From: Chitinophaga pinensis
Lineage (GTDB): Bacteria; Bacteroidota; Bacteroidia; UKL13-3
NCBI GenBank assembly: GCA_945861965.1
Contig: CAMAWM010000021.1
Location: 1-37,808 of the forward strand
Reading direction: 5' to 3'
DNA: 37,808 bases
A program made the translations under genes and the position numbers. The notes under the pieces were generated by a model, which was not told where the DNA came from, ran no database searches, and was given only the letters and a program-made list of their open reading frames with translations. Below, piece after piece: positions 18,289 through 27,127 of the stretch (its first letter is position 1; every line of letters begins with the position of its first letter).

Positions 18289-20943
18289 ATGTCAATAGAA
18301 ATTTCAAAAATATACTCAGCCAAAGAAATTGAAGATAAATGGTACAGCTATTGGATTGAACAAAATTATTTTCATAGCGAACCAGATAGCCGCGAACCTT
18401 TCAGCATTGTAATTCCACCGCCAAATGTTACGGGAGTTTTGCACATGGGACACATGCTCAACAATACCATACAAGATGTGCTAATCAGGCGTGCCAGAAT
18501 GAAAGGCAAAAATACTTGTTGGGTTCCAGGAACTGATCATGCCAGCATTGCTACCGAAGCAAAAGTGGTACAAATGCTTCGCGAAAAAGGAATTAAAAAA
18601 TCAGACTTAAGTCGCGAAGATTTTTTAAAATATGCTTGGGAATGGAAAGAAAAATATGGTGGGATAATTTTAGAACAACTTAAGAAGTTGGGTGCAAGCT
18701 GCGATTGGCAACGTACAAGATTTACTATGGAGCCAAAATTGAGCGGAGCTGTGACGGATGTTTTTATTGATTTGTTTGAAAAGGGCATGATTTATCGCGG
18801 ACTACGAATGGTAAATTGGGATCCACAAGGGAAAACAGCTTTGAGCGATGAAGAGGTTATTTATAAAGAAGTAAATTCAAAACTGTATTTCATAAGGTAT
18901 AAGTTTTCTGGCGATGAGAATTCAAGTTTTATAACAATTGCTACGACTAGGCCTGAAACAATTTTGGCTGATACTGCTGTTTGTGTTAATCCAAACGATG
19001 AACGATACAATCAATTTATAGGAAGAACTGTGTTAGTTCCATTTATCAATAGACCGATACCAATTATTGCCGATGAGTATGTAGCTATGGATTTTGGAAC
19101 TGGTTGTTTAAAAGTTACTCCAGCGCACGATATCAACGATTATGCATTGGGACAAAAATTCAATTTGCCAATAATAGATATTCTAAATGATGACGGAACT
19201 TTAAATGAAAAATGCGAAGTAGAAAAATATAATAATAAAGATCGCTTTGCTGTAAGAAAACAAATTGCCATAGATTTGGAAGATGGCGGATTTATTCAAA
19301 AAATTGAAGAGTACAAAAATCAAGTAGGAACAAGCGAAAGAACAGGAGCTGTAATAGAACCTCGATTGAGTTTGCAGTGGTGGGTTGACATGAAAAAATT
19401 TATGGCCAAAAACCCACAAGTGTTAGATTCAGTAATGAATGATGAAATAAAATTTCATCCTGCAAAAATGAAAAACACCTACAAACACTGGTTAGAAAAT
19501 ATTAAAGACTGGTGTATTAGCAGGCAATTGTGGTGGGGACAAAGAATTCCGGCTTGGTATGATAGTAAAGGAAATTTTGTAGTTGCAAAAACAATTGATG
19601 AAGCCATTTCAAAGTTTAAAGTTCAAGGATTAAAGGTAGAGGAATCTGAAATAAAACAAGACGAAGATGTATTGGATACTTGGTTTTCATCATGGATTTG
19701 GCCTATTTCGGTGTTTGATGGATTTGATGACAAAAGCAACAAGGATATCAATTATTATTATCCGACTAACGACTTAGTTACAGGGCCTGATATTATCTTT
19801 TTTTGGGTGGCGCGAATGGTTATGTCAGGGTATGAATTCAAACAGCAAAAGCCATTTAACAATGTTTATTTCACAGGATTGATTCGCGATAAACAGCGAA
19901 GAAAAATGAGCAAAAGCTTGGGAAATTCGCCTGATCCTTTAGAGCTAATTGAAAAATTTGGTGCCGATGGAGTAAGAATGGGAATGTTGCTTTGTAGTCC
20001 TGCCGGAAATGATATTTTGTTTGACGAAAGTTTACTTGAACAAGGGAGGAATTTTTCAAATAAAATTTGGAATGCATTTAGGTTAATAAAAGGATGGGAA
20101 ATAAAACCTGATTCGCAATTTGATTTAGAATTATTGAAAAGCAACCAAATTTCAGCACAATGGTTTGATAATCGATTGGACGAAATATTGAATGATATTG
20201 AAAACAAATTTTCTGATTACAAATTAAGCGAAGCCTTAATGGCAATTTATAAATTGATTTGGGACGATTTCTGTTCGTGGTATTTAGAAATGATAAAGCC
20301 AAATTTTGGTGATCCTATCAATCAATCAACGTATACAAAAACCATTGAATTGTTTGAAAAATTGATGAAGATATTGCATCCATTTATGCCATTTGTTACC
20401 GAAGAGATTTGGCAAAATCTTGACAGTAGAAAAAAAGGAGAAAGTATTTGCATAGCTTCTTATCCTAATATAAATACAAGTAAAGTAAATAGTGAAAATA
20501 ATTTAGAACGAGCATTTGAAACAATTTCGAAAATTAGAGAACTGCGAAATAAAAATGGAATCAGCCCGAAAACTTCTTTTGAAATTTCGGTTAAAACCAA
20601 CGAAGAAAAGTTGTACAAACCATATGAGTTTTTAATAAAAAAATTAGCAAATATTTCATCCATTGTATATGCTGAAGGCGCAAGCAAAAGCAATGTATTG
20701 GCTGTAGCAACTGATCAAGTTTTTGTCGAGTTGAATATTCAGTTAGATGTCGATGCAGAGAAAGGAAAAGCAATTCAGGAAATCAAGTATTTAGAAGGAT
20801 TTTTGCAATCGGTAGACCAAAAACTTTCGAACGCAAAATTTGTTGAAAATGCCAAGCCCGAATTGATTGAAAAAGAAAAACAAAAGAAATTAGATGCCGA
20901 AATTAAAATGGCGTTATTGAAATCAAAACTGAATAAATTATAA
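18289..20943 (+). CDS. valS: Valine--tRNA ligase
   Basis: Class I aminoacyl-tRNA synthetase that charges tRNA-Val and edits mischarged Thr. The 884 residues include the class I HIGH-type motif as HMGH (H52-H55, in PNVTGVLHMGH) and the KMSKS motif at 539-543. The connective editing domain lies between them (TTRPETILADTAVCVNP region). DWCISRQLWWGQRIPAWY and the anticodon-binding domain follow. The last 65 residues form the Lys/Glu-rich coiled coil that binds the tRNA elbow (YLEGFLQSVDQKLSN region). All expected parts are present and nothing is unusual. Confidence 0.97.
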   Translation: MSIEISKIYSAKEIEDKWYSYWIEQNYFHSEPDSREPFSIVIPPPNVTGVLHMGHMLNNTIQDVLIRRARMKGKNTCWVPGTDHASIATEAKVVQMLREKGIKKSDLSREDFLKYAWEWKEKYGGIILEQLKKLGASCDWQRTRFTMEPKLSGAVTDVFIDLFEKGMIYRGLRMVNWDPQGKTALSDEEVIYKEVNSKLYFIRYKFSGDENSSFITIATTRPETILADTAVCVNPNDERYNQFIGRTVLVPFINRPIPIIADEYVAMDFGTGCLKVTPAHDINDYALGQKFNLPIIDILNDDGTLNEKCEVEKYNNKDRFAVRKQIAIDLEDGGFIQKIEEYKNQVGTSERTGAVIEPRLSLQWWVDMKKFMAKNPQVLDSVMNDEIKFHPAKMKNTYKHWLENIKDWCISRQLWWGQRIPAWYDSKGNFVVAKTIDEAISKFKVQGLKVEESEIKQDEDVLDTWFSSWIWPISVFDGFDDKSNKDINYYYPTNDLVTGPDIIFFWVARMVMSGYEFKQQKPFNNVYFTGLIRDKQRRKMSKSLGNSPDPLELIEKFGADGVRMGMLLCSPAGNDILFDESLLEQGRNFSNKIWNAFRLIKGWEIKPDSQFDLELLKSNQISAQWFDNRLDEILNDIENKFSDYKLSEALMAIYKLIWDDFCSWYLEMIKPNFGDPINQSTYTKTIELFEKLMKILHPFMPFVTEEIWQNLDSRKKGESICIASYPNINTSKVNSENNLERAFETISKIRELRNKNGISPKTSFEISVKTNEEKLYKPYEFLIKKLANISSIVYAEGASKSNVLAVATDQVFVELNIQLDVDAEKGKAIQEIKYLEGFLQSVDQKLSNAKFVENAKPELIEKEKQKKLDAEIKMALLKSKLNKL

Positions 20944-20982
20944 GATATTTTTCAGGTATTTTTATTTTTAACTGAAAACCTG

Positions 20983-20990
20983 CATATTCG
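20983..20990 (+). promoter_or_regulatory. Possible rpsP-rimM promoter -7 box
   Basis: CATATTCG, followed by CACCCCG, resembles a TAnnTTTG box with two mismatches, 58 nt before the rpsP ATG. Just upstream, TTTTCAG (20949-20955) and CTGAAAA (20972-20978) form a weak inverted repeat that may end valS transcription. Confidence 0.35.
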
Positions 20991-21048
20991 CACCCCGTTT
21001 GAGTGGAGATCAAGCGTATTTTTTTAACAAAACTAAAACAAAAACAAA

Positions 21049-21618
21049 ATGTCAGTAAAAATCAGGTTACAGCGTCATGGACGCAAACAAGCCCCTTACT
21101 ACCATGTTGTGGTGGCGGATGAACGTGCTCCGAGAGATGGTAAATTCATTGAACAAATAGGTTATTACAAACCTCAAACCATCCCGGCAACTATCGAATT
21201 AAACGTTGACAAAGCTGTAAGTTGGCTCGAAAAAGGAGCTCAACCAACAGAAACTGTCCGTGCCATACTTTCGTACAAAGGCGCATTAATGAAAAAACAT
21301 CTTAATGGAGGTGTTCGTAAAGGCGTATTAACTCAAGAGCAGGCAGACGAAAAATTTGCTAATTGGATTGAAGATAAAACTTCTAAAGTTGCAGCTCATA
21401 TTGAGAAACAAGGGAATAAAGCCAAAGACAATGCAACGTCAAAACATGCTGTAGAAGTTAAATTAAACGCAGCAAGAGTTGAAAAATTAGCTGCAAAGTT
21501 AGCTGCTGCACAAGCTGCAGAAATTGTAGCTGAAGAAGTAGTTGCAGTTGCTGAAGAATCAGCGGATTTAGTTGAAGCACCAGTTGCAGAAGAAACAACT
21601 GAAACTCCGCTTGTATAA
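21049..21618 (+). CDS. rpsP: 30S ribosomal protein S16 with long C-terminal tail
   Basis: S16 stabilises the body of the 30S subunit. The conserved core is residues 1-80 (MSVKIRLQRHGRKQAPYYHV, ERAPRDGKFIEQIGYY, KPTETV-like AQPTETVRAILSYKGA). At 189 residues it is about twice the length of the E. coli protein; the extra 100 residues are a Lys-rich helix followed by an Ala/Glu/Val-rich acidic tail. Such tails are common in Bacteroidota S16 and are likely solvent-exposed. rimM follows after 15 nt, so the two are cotranscribed. Confidence 0.96.
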   Translation: MSVKIRLQRHGRKQAPYYHVVVADERAPRDGKFIEQIGYYKPQTIPATIELNVDKAVSWLEKGAQPTETVRAILSYKGALMKKHLNGGVRKGVLTQEQADEKFANWIEDKTSKVAAHIEKQGNKAKDNATSKHAVEVKLNAARVEKLAAKLAAAQAAEIVAEEVVAVAEESADLVEAPVAEETTETPLV

Positions 21619-21633
21619 AATTTGAATAATACA

Positions 21634-22140
21634 ATGAAGTCAATACATAAAAAAGACTTCGTATCTGTAGGATTTATTTGCAAAACGCATGGCACAAAAG
21701 GCGAGTTGCGAATAGATTTGAAATCAGAAATTGAATTAAAGGAATGGGTAATGATTGAAATTAATCAAAAACCTGTTCCTTTTTTTATTGAAAAATTTAC
21801 AGCAACACACAGCGATGAAGCCATCATTAAACTGCGCGATATAAATTCGTTAATTGATGCTGAAGTTTTAAAAAATCGCAATCTTCTTTATCCTAAAAGT
21901 GAAGTGGAAAAAACTTCAAGTGGATATTATGGGCAAGAAATTATTGGATATAAATTAATAGATAAAAAGTTGGGCGAGATTGGTTTTGTTGAAGAAATTG
22001 AAGAATTTCCTTTCCAAACAATTTTAAAATCTACGTTTAAAAATAAAGAGGTTTTAATTCCTGCAGTCAACGAATTTATTGTTGAAATTAATGACGATGA
22101 ACAACTAATTTTTCTTGAATTGCCTGATGATTTGATTTAA
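21634..22140 (+). CDS. rimM: 16S rRNA processing/maturation protein RimM
   Basis: Assembly factor that binds S19 and helps mature the 30S head. The 168 residues have an N-terminal RimM beta-barrel (VSVGFICKTHGTKGELRIDL) and a C-terminal PRC-barrel (YYGQEIIGYKLIDKKLGEIG onward, with VLIPAVNEFIVEIN). The frame could begin at a TTG at 21622, 12 nt earlier, but the ATG at 21634 is the natural start. It lies directly behind rpsP, its usual partner. trmD, normally next, is 9.4 kb away on the other strand. Confidence 0.95.
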   Translation: MKSIHKKDFVSVGFICKTHGTKGELRIDLKSEIELKEWVMIEINQKPVPFFIEKFTATHSDEAIIKLRDINSLIDAEVLKNRNLLYPKSEVEKTSSGYYGQEIIGYKLIDKKLGEIGFVEEIEEFPFQTILKSTFKNKEVLIPAVNEFIVEINDDEQLIFLELPDDLI

Positions 22141-22145
22141 TCAAA

Positions 22146-23000
22146 TCAATCTAACTTTGCAATACTCATGTGCTTTATTTTTGGGTATTGATAGTCTGGA
22201 TTATTTTCTACATCCCAAATTTCATAAGTTTTATAAATAGTTGAATCGTTTGGTTTTTGATACTCTGTTTGAATTTTTAATTTATACACATTCGTATTTA
22301 CCAATTCAACAAAAATATCGGTAATTTTATAGTGTTGATTTTTGCGTTTGTAAAGCCATTTTGTAAATTCAATCCAATTATTTATTTTAGTTGAATCATC
22401 AAATTCAATACAAAATTTCAAAGGAATAATAGCTTTGAAATTTTCTGGATTTGATTCAAATGTATTTAAGCAATGAAACCAATAATATGCCAAAGATTTT
22501 GATCGATTGACGTGGTAAGAATGAATAAATACTGGCTTTTCGCCTGAACAATATTTTACATTATTTGTAGCAATGTGTTTTATAAGAGGCAAACCGTTTT
22601 CGGGTATTACAAATTCGACTAAATGTTGTAATGTATATTTACTTGTTTCATTATTGGGCAAAATATTTAAATACAAAATATCTGTTTCGACAAAAAACCT
22701 GTTGTTTTCTTTTTCGATAAAATTAACTGATAAAATATGTCGTGCATTTTTCCACGAACCTAAAATATTTATTCTCCTTAGATAATCAACCTTACTTTTT
22801 ATAATACCGTCAACTGAATTTAATATGAAATCGTTAGTAAGCAAATTCATATGACTCTGAATTCTACTATCGTTTAGTTCAAATTCAAGTAAGGAAAGGA
22901 ATTTAAAATACTGAGAGAAAAACGCATTGCAATCAAAATTTAAAGCAGCTTTCTCAATCTGATCAGTCTTGGGTTGATTTAGTACTTCTGTAAGTTCCAT
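22146..23000 (-). CDS. Uncharacterised protein, possibly two NTF2-like domains
   Basis: 284 residues, no signal peptide or membrane segment, so probably cytoplasmic. I do not recognise the family. Each half seems to follow one pattern: helices, then a run of strands ending in a tyrosine-rich strand and a closing KH-type motif (LIKHIATNNV near 162-171; KIKHMSIAKL at the C-terminus). That order is typical of the NTF2/SnoaL-like cone fold and suggests an internal duplication, but the halves are very diverged. It is convergent with rimM (5 nt between stops). No catalytic residue can be proposed. Confidence 0.6.
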   Translation of the reverse strand: MELTEVLNQPKTDQIEKAALNFDCNAFFSQYFKFLSLLEFELNDSRIQSHMNLLTNDFILNSVDGIIKSKVDYLRRINILGSWKNARHILSVNFIEKENNRFFVETDILYLNILPNNETSKYTLQHLVEFVIPENGLPLIKHIATNNVKYCSGEKPVFIHSYHVNRSKSLAYYWFHCLNTFESNPENFKAIIPLKFCIEFDDSTKINNWIEFTKWLYKRKNQHYKITDIFVELVNTNVYKLKIQTEYQKPNDSTIYKTYEIWDVENNPDYQYPKIKHMSIAKLD

Positions 23001-23145
23001 AATAATTAATTCTTTATAATTAAGAAATTTTCAACAAAAAATCTTTGTAAAGTTAACTAGATATATTTTGAATAAAAATAAAAAAGGTTTAATCGAAAAA
23101 AAAAATATTATCCACACATTTCTTTCATTGACAATCAAAAATAAT

Positions 23146-23153
23146 TAGGTTTG
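23146..23153 (+). promoter_or_regulatory. -7 box of the PASTA/T9SS cluster
   Basis: TAGGTTTG is an exact TAnnTTTG box ending 6 nt before the ATG at 23160. A TTG lies at 23128-23130, 15 nt upstream, slightly short spacing. The expected transcript starts at or within a few bases of the ATG. Confidence 0.6.
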
Positions 23154-23159
23154 TAAGAT

Positions 23160-23903
23160 ATGAACTTTCTTAAAGCGTTTACAATTAATACTTTAATTAT
23201 TTTATTGTTTGTTTTTGTACTAGGTATAGTTGGAGATTTTGTGCTTAATTCTTTTACCAGGCACGGAATGTCATTAACCTTACCCAATTTAAAGAGTTTA
23301 AGTTTTAATGAAGTTGAAAGAATATTACAACAGAAAAAATTACGCTACTTAATTACTGATACCGCCTTTGTTGATAATATGCCAAAAGGATCTGTAGTTG
23401 AACAAAATCCTGCGCCTAATACCAAAGTTAAAGAAGGAAGGATTATTTATTTAACACTGAATAGTTCCTCAGAAATTGGTGTCGAGATTCCAAACCTAAT
23501 CAATAGTTCCTTGCGATATGCAGAAACGGTTTTATTAGGACTTGGATTAAAATTAGGAACCATTACCGAACATCCCGACATTGCCCAAGGAGCAGTTTTG
23601 GATATGCAATACAGAAACAGAAGTATTCAGCCGGGAATTAAAGTGCCAAAGGGCTCATCAATTGATTTTGTTGTTGGAAATGGAATGGGTGGTTCTAATG
23701 TTTCAATTCCAGATTTGACAGGATTAACCCTGTTTGAAGCCAAAAAGGTATTAGAAAGCAATATGTTGCTTTTAGGGAAAGTTATTTTTGAAGGAAACGG
23801 AAAAGATACATCATTAGCAATTGTCAGAAAACAAAGCCCTGCATACGATGAAGAGTTAAGCATTCGTTCAGGAGAATCAATAGATATATTTTTAGGACAA
23901 TGA
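23160..23903 (+). CDS. Membrane-anchored protein with three PASTA domains
   Basis: 247 residues: one membrane helix near the N-terminus (about 7-28), then three PASTA repeats in the periplasm, about 38-105, 108-175 and 180-247. Each has the pattern of a Pro-rich entry (LPNLKSLSFNEVERIL, IPNLINSSLRYAETVL, IPDLTGLTLFEAKKVL), a central QNP- or QSP-type strand and a final IYLTLN/IDFVVGN/IDIFLG strand. PASTA domains bind peptidoglycan or nascent muropeptides. Unlike the Gram-positive proteins there is no kinase or transpeptidase domain attached. Its stop overlaps the next start in an ATGA, so it is coupled to the T9SS protein. Confidence 0.88.
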   Translation: MNFLKAFTINTLIILLFVFVLGIVGDFVLNSFTRHGMSLTLPNLKSLSFNEVERILQQKKLRYLITDTAFVDNMPKGSVVEQNPAPNTKVKEGRIIYLTLNSSSEIGVEIPNLINSSLRYAETVLLGLGLKLGTITEHPDIAQGAVLDMQYRNRSIQPGIKVPKGSSIDFVVGNGMGGSNVSIPDLTGLTLFEAKKVLESNMLLLGKVIFEGNGKDTSLAIVRKQSPAYDEELSIRSGESIDIFLGQ

Positions 23904-26782
23904 AAAAGTTTCTGCTTTTAGTATTTATAAATTTGTTTTCGTTTTTTGTGTTTTCTCAAGAAATCCGAGTTCCGCTTAAGTACAATTCTGTTTTACAGGA
24001 ATTGAACGCTACTGAATTAAATGCTCAAAATTCAGAATTAGGGAAAACAAATTCCGGAAATTTTCCATTTTACGATTATTTTAACAACACAAATTCACAA
24101 GTTCCCGATTCTGCAATTTGGCTAAATTCTGGAACTGAACTTAAACCTCTTTGGGTTGTATTTAACGGCAAAGACTTGAATGGCACACATTATCAAACAG
24201 GTTTTTCGCAGGCCGATGTATTGACAAGTAGAACAATTCAAACAGTGAATGCTCCTGACATTGCATTTATTCACTTCGTTTATTCAAGCGGAAAAGATTG
24301 GCAAATGGGCGATAGTTTAGTTTTGCAATTTTGGAGTGATAAGGGTGATTGGCAAAACATTTGGGTTTCTGCTCAGCAAAAAGTAGAATCAAAAGATGTA
24401 TTTGTAAATATAAAATTTGGACTTTTGAGAAGCAACGAAATTCGATTTGTAAATTATTGCAATACAGATTCAATTATTGACGAGGATTTTTTAGTCAGTC
24501 GTTTTGTTTTTTCGTCAAAAAACGCTGTTCCGTTTTACGAAAATTTTAGAGTTTTTGATAGCAAAACACAATTGCCAAATAAAAATTCGTGGATTACTTA
24601 TAGAAACGAAGTCACAAATGGAGATAGTGTTGCTATGAAATCGGGAAATGCTTTGGTATTTAATTCAATTACTGACAAAAAAGATTCGGCTTATTTTAAT
24701 TCAAACAATCAATATGGAGGATGCGATACATTAATTTCAAATCCATTTGATTTTACAACTTTTACTGCAGACGAAAATTTATATTTAAGTTTTTCGTACC
24801 GCGCATTTTCAAATACTAAACTAAGCGATTCATTAACGCTTGACGTATTTGATAATTTGGGTAGATGGCAGCGAGTTTGGGCAGTTAGAGATTCGTCAAA
24901 GCAATTTAAAAAAATTACAATTCCATTAAATGTGGGTAGATACAGGCATTCGTTGTTTGCCTTTCGATTTATAAATAAAGGAAATTATACATCGAACGAC
25001 ACATTAAATTATGCATTGGCTTCAGTAAAAATTACAAGCAAACAGTTTCTGCCTTTTATTGATGATTTTTCTTCATCATCAATTTATCCTGACAAAATAA
25101 AGTGGACAGATAGGGATGTATTTATCAATAACAATTTTCCAATTGCACAGCCCAGTTTGAATGTCGCAACTTTTGATGGATTGAATGAGTATGGCTCGCC
25201 TTACGAAATTTATTCAACAATTGGCGTTCGAGGTTCTGCCGATAAATTAAGTTCAAAAGGATTTAATTTAGCAGGACTCACAGATGCGGATTCTGTTTAT
25301 TTAAGTTTCTATTATCAATACGAACCGCAAGGAAACACACAAGATATATTTCCGTTTGATTCTTTAGTGCTTGAATTTAAATCAAATCCAAACGAAAAAG
25401 ATTCGTTTGAAACGGTATGGATGCAATCTGCATTGGATACACCTTTGAATATTTTTAGAACAAAATTTATTCTCGTTAGTTCAAAATACTTACACGATGA
25501 TTTTCAATTTAGATTTAAAAACATTGGAAGTTTAAGCGGAAACGTAAGTCAGTGGCATTTAGATTATGTTAGATTGGATAAAAATAGAAATAGAACTGAT
25601 TTGTCGTACAACGATGTTACGATTTCATCAACACCTTCGCAATTATTAAAAAATTACCGTTCGATGCCTTGGAGTCATTTTGTTTTAGACTCTGCGAATT
25701 CTATAAACGACACACAATTTTTCAGCATAAAAAACAACGATAGCAATCCGAGAGGAGTTGATTATTTTAGAAAAATTTACAATCCATCAGAAACAATTAT
25801 TGATTCGATTGGAAATGTAAAGGGCAATGTTTTGGCTGGAAATATGGAAAATTTATTTCTTTCGAAACATGTACCTTTTGCTACATCATCAACTGCAGAC
25901 GAAAAAATATTTAAAAGCAAATTCGCAATCAGTTACAATAATTTTGTATCCAACGATGATATACCAAGCAATGATACCATTTCAACAAAAACAATTTTCT
26001 CAAATTATTTTGCTTACGATGACGGATCTGCAGAAGCAGGGTATGGAATTGAAGAAAAAATAAATTGCGGTGCAGCTTTGGGTTTTGAAATTGCGATGCC
26101 TGATACATTGCTTGGAGTTCAAATATTTTTCAATCGCTCAGAATTTGATGTTAGTTTACGCAGTTTTGATTTGGTAGTTTGGGATAAAATTTCAACACTA
26201 GGAACTGGAACTTCTGAAGATGTTGTAGTAACAAAAATTAGAAATTTAAAACCAGTTTATACCAATACTATAAATGGATTTACAGCATTTAAATTTGATC
26301 AAGCAATTTTGGTCCAAAAATATTTTTTGGTAGGATGGGAGCAAACGCAAAAATTTGTTTTGAATATTGGCATGGACGAAAATTATTCGGTTCAAAACAT
26401 TCCGGCAGCAAATAAAAATCTATTTACAAAATACGATGGTGTGTGGCATCAGGCAGAAAATATGGGCGCTTTGATGATTCGTCCAATGTTTGGAAAATAT
26501 ACCAATCCATCAATTTCAGTGAATGAAATAAAAAATCAAACTTCAAAAAACGAAATTGAAATTTATCCAAATCCTGCAAAAACGTATTTTAGAATTAACA
26601 CACAATTGAAGAATTCGTTTCAAATTTATATGTATGATTTGATGGGAAAACTTGTATTCGAAACCGAAATTAAAACGGATAAGGATAGTGTAAATTTGCC
26701 TAGTTTAAATTCCGGAATTTATATTTTGAAACTTGTAGCAGAAGATGGAAGTATAGTAAATAAAAAAATTATAATTGAGTAA
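23900..26782 (+). CDS. T9SS-secreted protein with tandem modules and type A sorting domain
   Basis: 960 residues with signal peptide (about 1-19, ending FSQ). The C-terminal 75 residues are a T9SS type A sorting domain: IYPNPAKTYF from residue 888, then IYMYDLMGKLVFETEI, SLNSGIYILKL and VNKKIIIE. It is therefore exported across the outer membrane by the type IX system and cleaved or attached at the surface. The body shows three tandem modules beginning FPFYDYF (55), VPFYENF (210) and LPFIDDF (384), each rich in strands with YLSFSYR/YLSFYYQ segments, reminiscent of jelly-roll or MAM-like adhesion domains. The ATG overlaps the PASTA gene stop by 4 nt. The ligand is unknown. Confidence 0.88.
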   Translation: MKKFLLLVFINLFSFFVFSQEIRVPLKYNSVLQELNATELNAQNSELGKTNSGNFPFYDYFNNTNSQVPDSAIWLNSGTELKPLWVVFNGKDLNGTHYQTGFSQADVLTSRTIQTVNAPDIAFIHFVYSSGKDWQMGDSLVLQFWSDKGDWQNIWVSAQQKVESKDVFVNIKFGLLRSNEIRFVNYCNTDSIIDEDFLVSRFVFSSKNAVPFYENFRVFDSKTQLPNKNSWITYRNEVTNGDSVAMKSGNALVFNSITDKKDSAYFNSNNQYGGCDTLISNPFDFTTFTADENLYLSFSYRAFSNTKLSDSLTLDVFDNLGRWQRVWAVRDSSKQFKKITIPLNVGRYRHSLFAFRFINKGNYTSNDTLNYALASVKITSKQFLPFIDDFSSSSIYPDKIKWTDRDVFINNNFPIAQPSLNVATFDGLNEYGSPYEIYSTIGVRGSADKLSSKGFNLAGLTDADSVYLSFYYQYEPQGNTQDIFPFDSLVLEFKSNPNEKDSFETVWMQSALDTPLNIFRTKFILVSSKYLHDDFQFRFKNIGSLSGNVSQWHLDYVRLDKNRNRTDLSYNDVTISSTPSQLLKNYRSMPWSHFVLDSANSINDTQFFSIKNNDSNPRGVDYFRKIYNPSETIIDSIGNVKGNVLAGNMENLFLSKHVPFATSSTADEKIFKSKFAISYNNFVSNDDIPSNDTISTKTIFSNYFAYDDGSAEAGYGIEEKINCGAALGFEIAMPDTLLGVQIFFNRSEFDVSLRSFDLVVWDKISTLGTGTSEDVVVTKIRNLKPVYTNTINGFTAFKFDQAILVQKYFLVGWEQTQKFVLNIGMDENYSVQNIPAANKNLFTKYDGVWHQAENMGALMIRPMFGKYTNPSISVNEIKNQTSKNEIEIYPNPAKTYFRINTQLKNSFQIYMYDLMGKLVFETEIKTDKDSVNLPSLNSGIYILKLVAEDGSIVNKKIIIE

Positions 26783-26800
26783 AAGAAAATCCTTAAAACA

Positions 26801-27103
26801 ATGAACGATATTACAACTGACGAATTAAAAAAACGCATGGATGAAGGCGAGAAATTAAACATTTACGATGTTCGTGAGCAGTACGAATACGAAGAGTTTA
26901 ACATTGGTGCTGTACTTATTCCATTGGGCGATTTGCCTTCGCGATTGGCAGAGCTGGAGCATCTAAAAAACGAAGAGATAATACTTCATTGCCGTTCAGG
27001 CAAAAGAAGTGGCCAAGCCAAAATGTTTATGCTTGAATATGGTTTTGCAAATGTTCGAAATCTTATTGGTGGAATGGTAGATTGGCAAGAAAAATTCTCC
27101 TAG
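26801..27103 (+). CDS. Single-domain rhodanese-like protein
   Basis: 100 residues covering one rhodanese domain: NIYDVREQYEYEEFNIGAV, then the active-site loop HCRSGKRS with the catalytic Cys in the CxxGxR form, and GGMVDWQ near the end. Such proteins carry sulfur as a persulfide. No signal peptide, so cytoplasmic. It starts 18 nt after the T9SS gene and 24 nt before the cytochrome gene, which suggests a shared transcript, though a functional link with either is not evident. Confidence 0.9.
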   Translation: MNDITTDELKKRMDEGEKLNIYDVREQYEYEEFNIGAVLIPLGDLPSRLAELEHLKNEEIILHCRSGKRSGQAKMFMLEYGFANVRNLIGGMVDWQEKFS

Positions 27104-27127
27104 AAATTTGATTTAATAAAATGGTTT

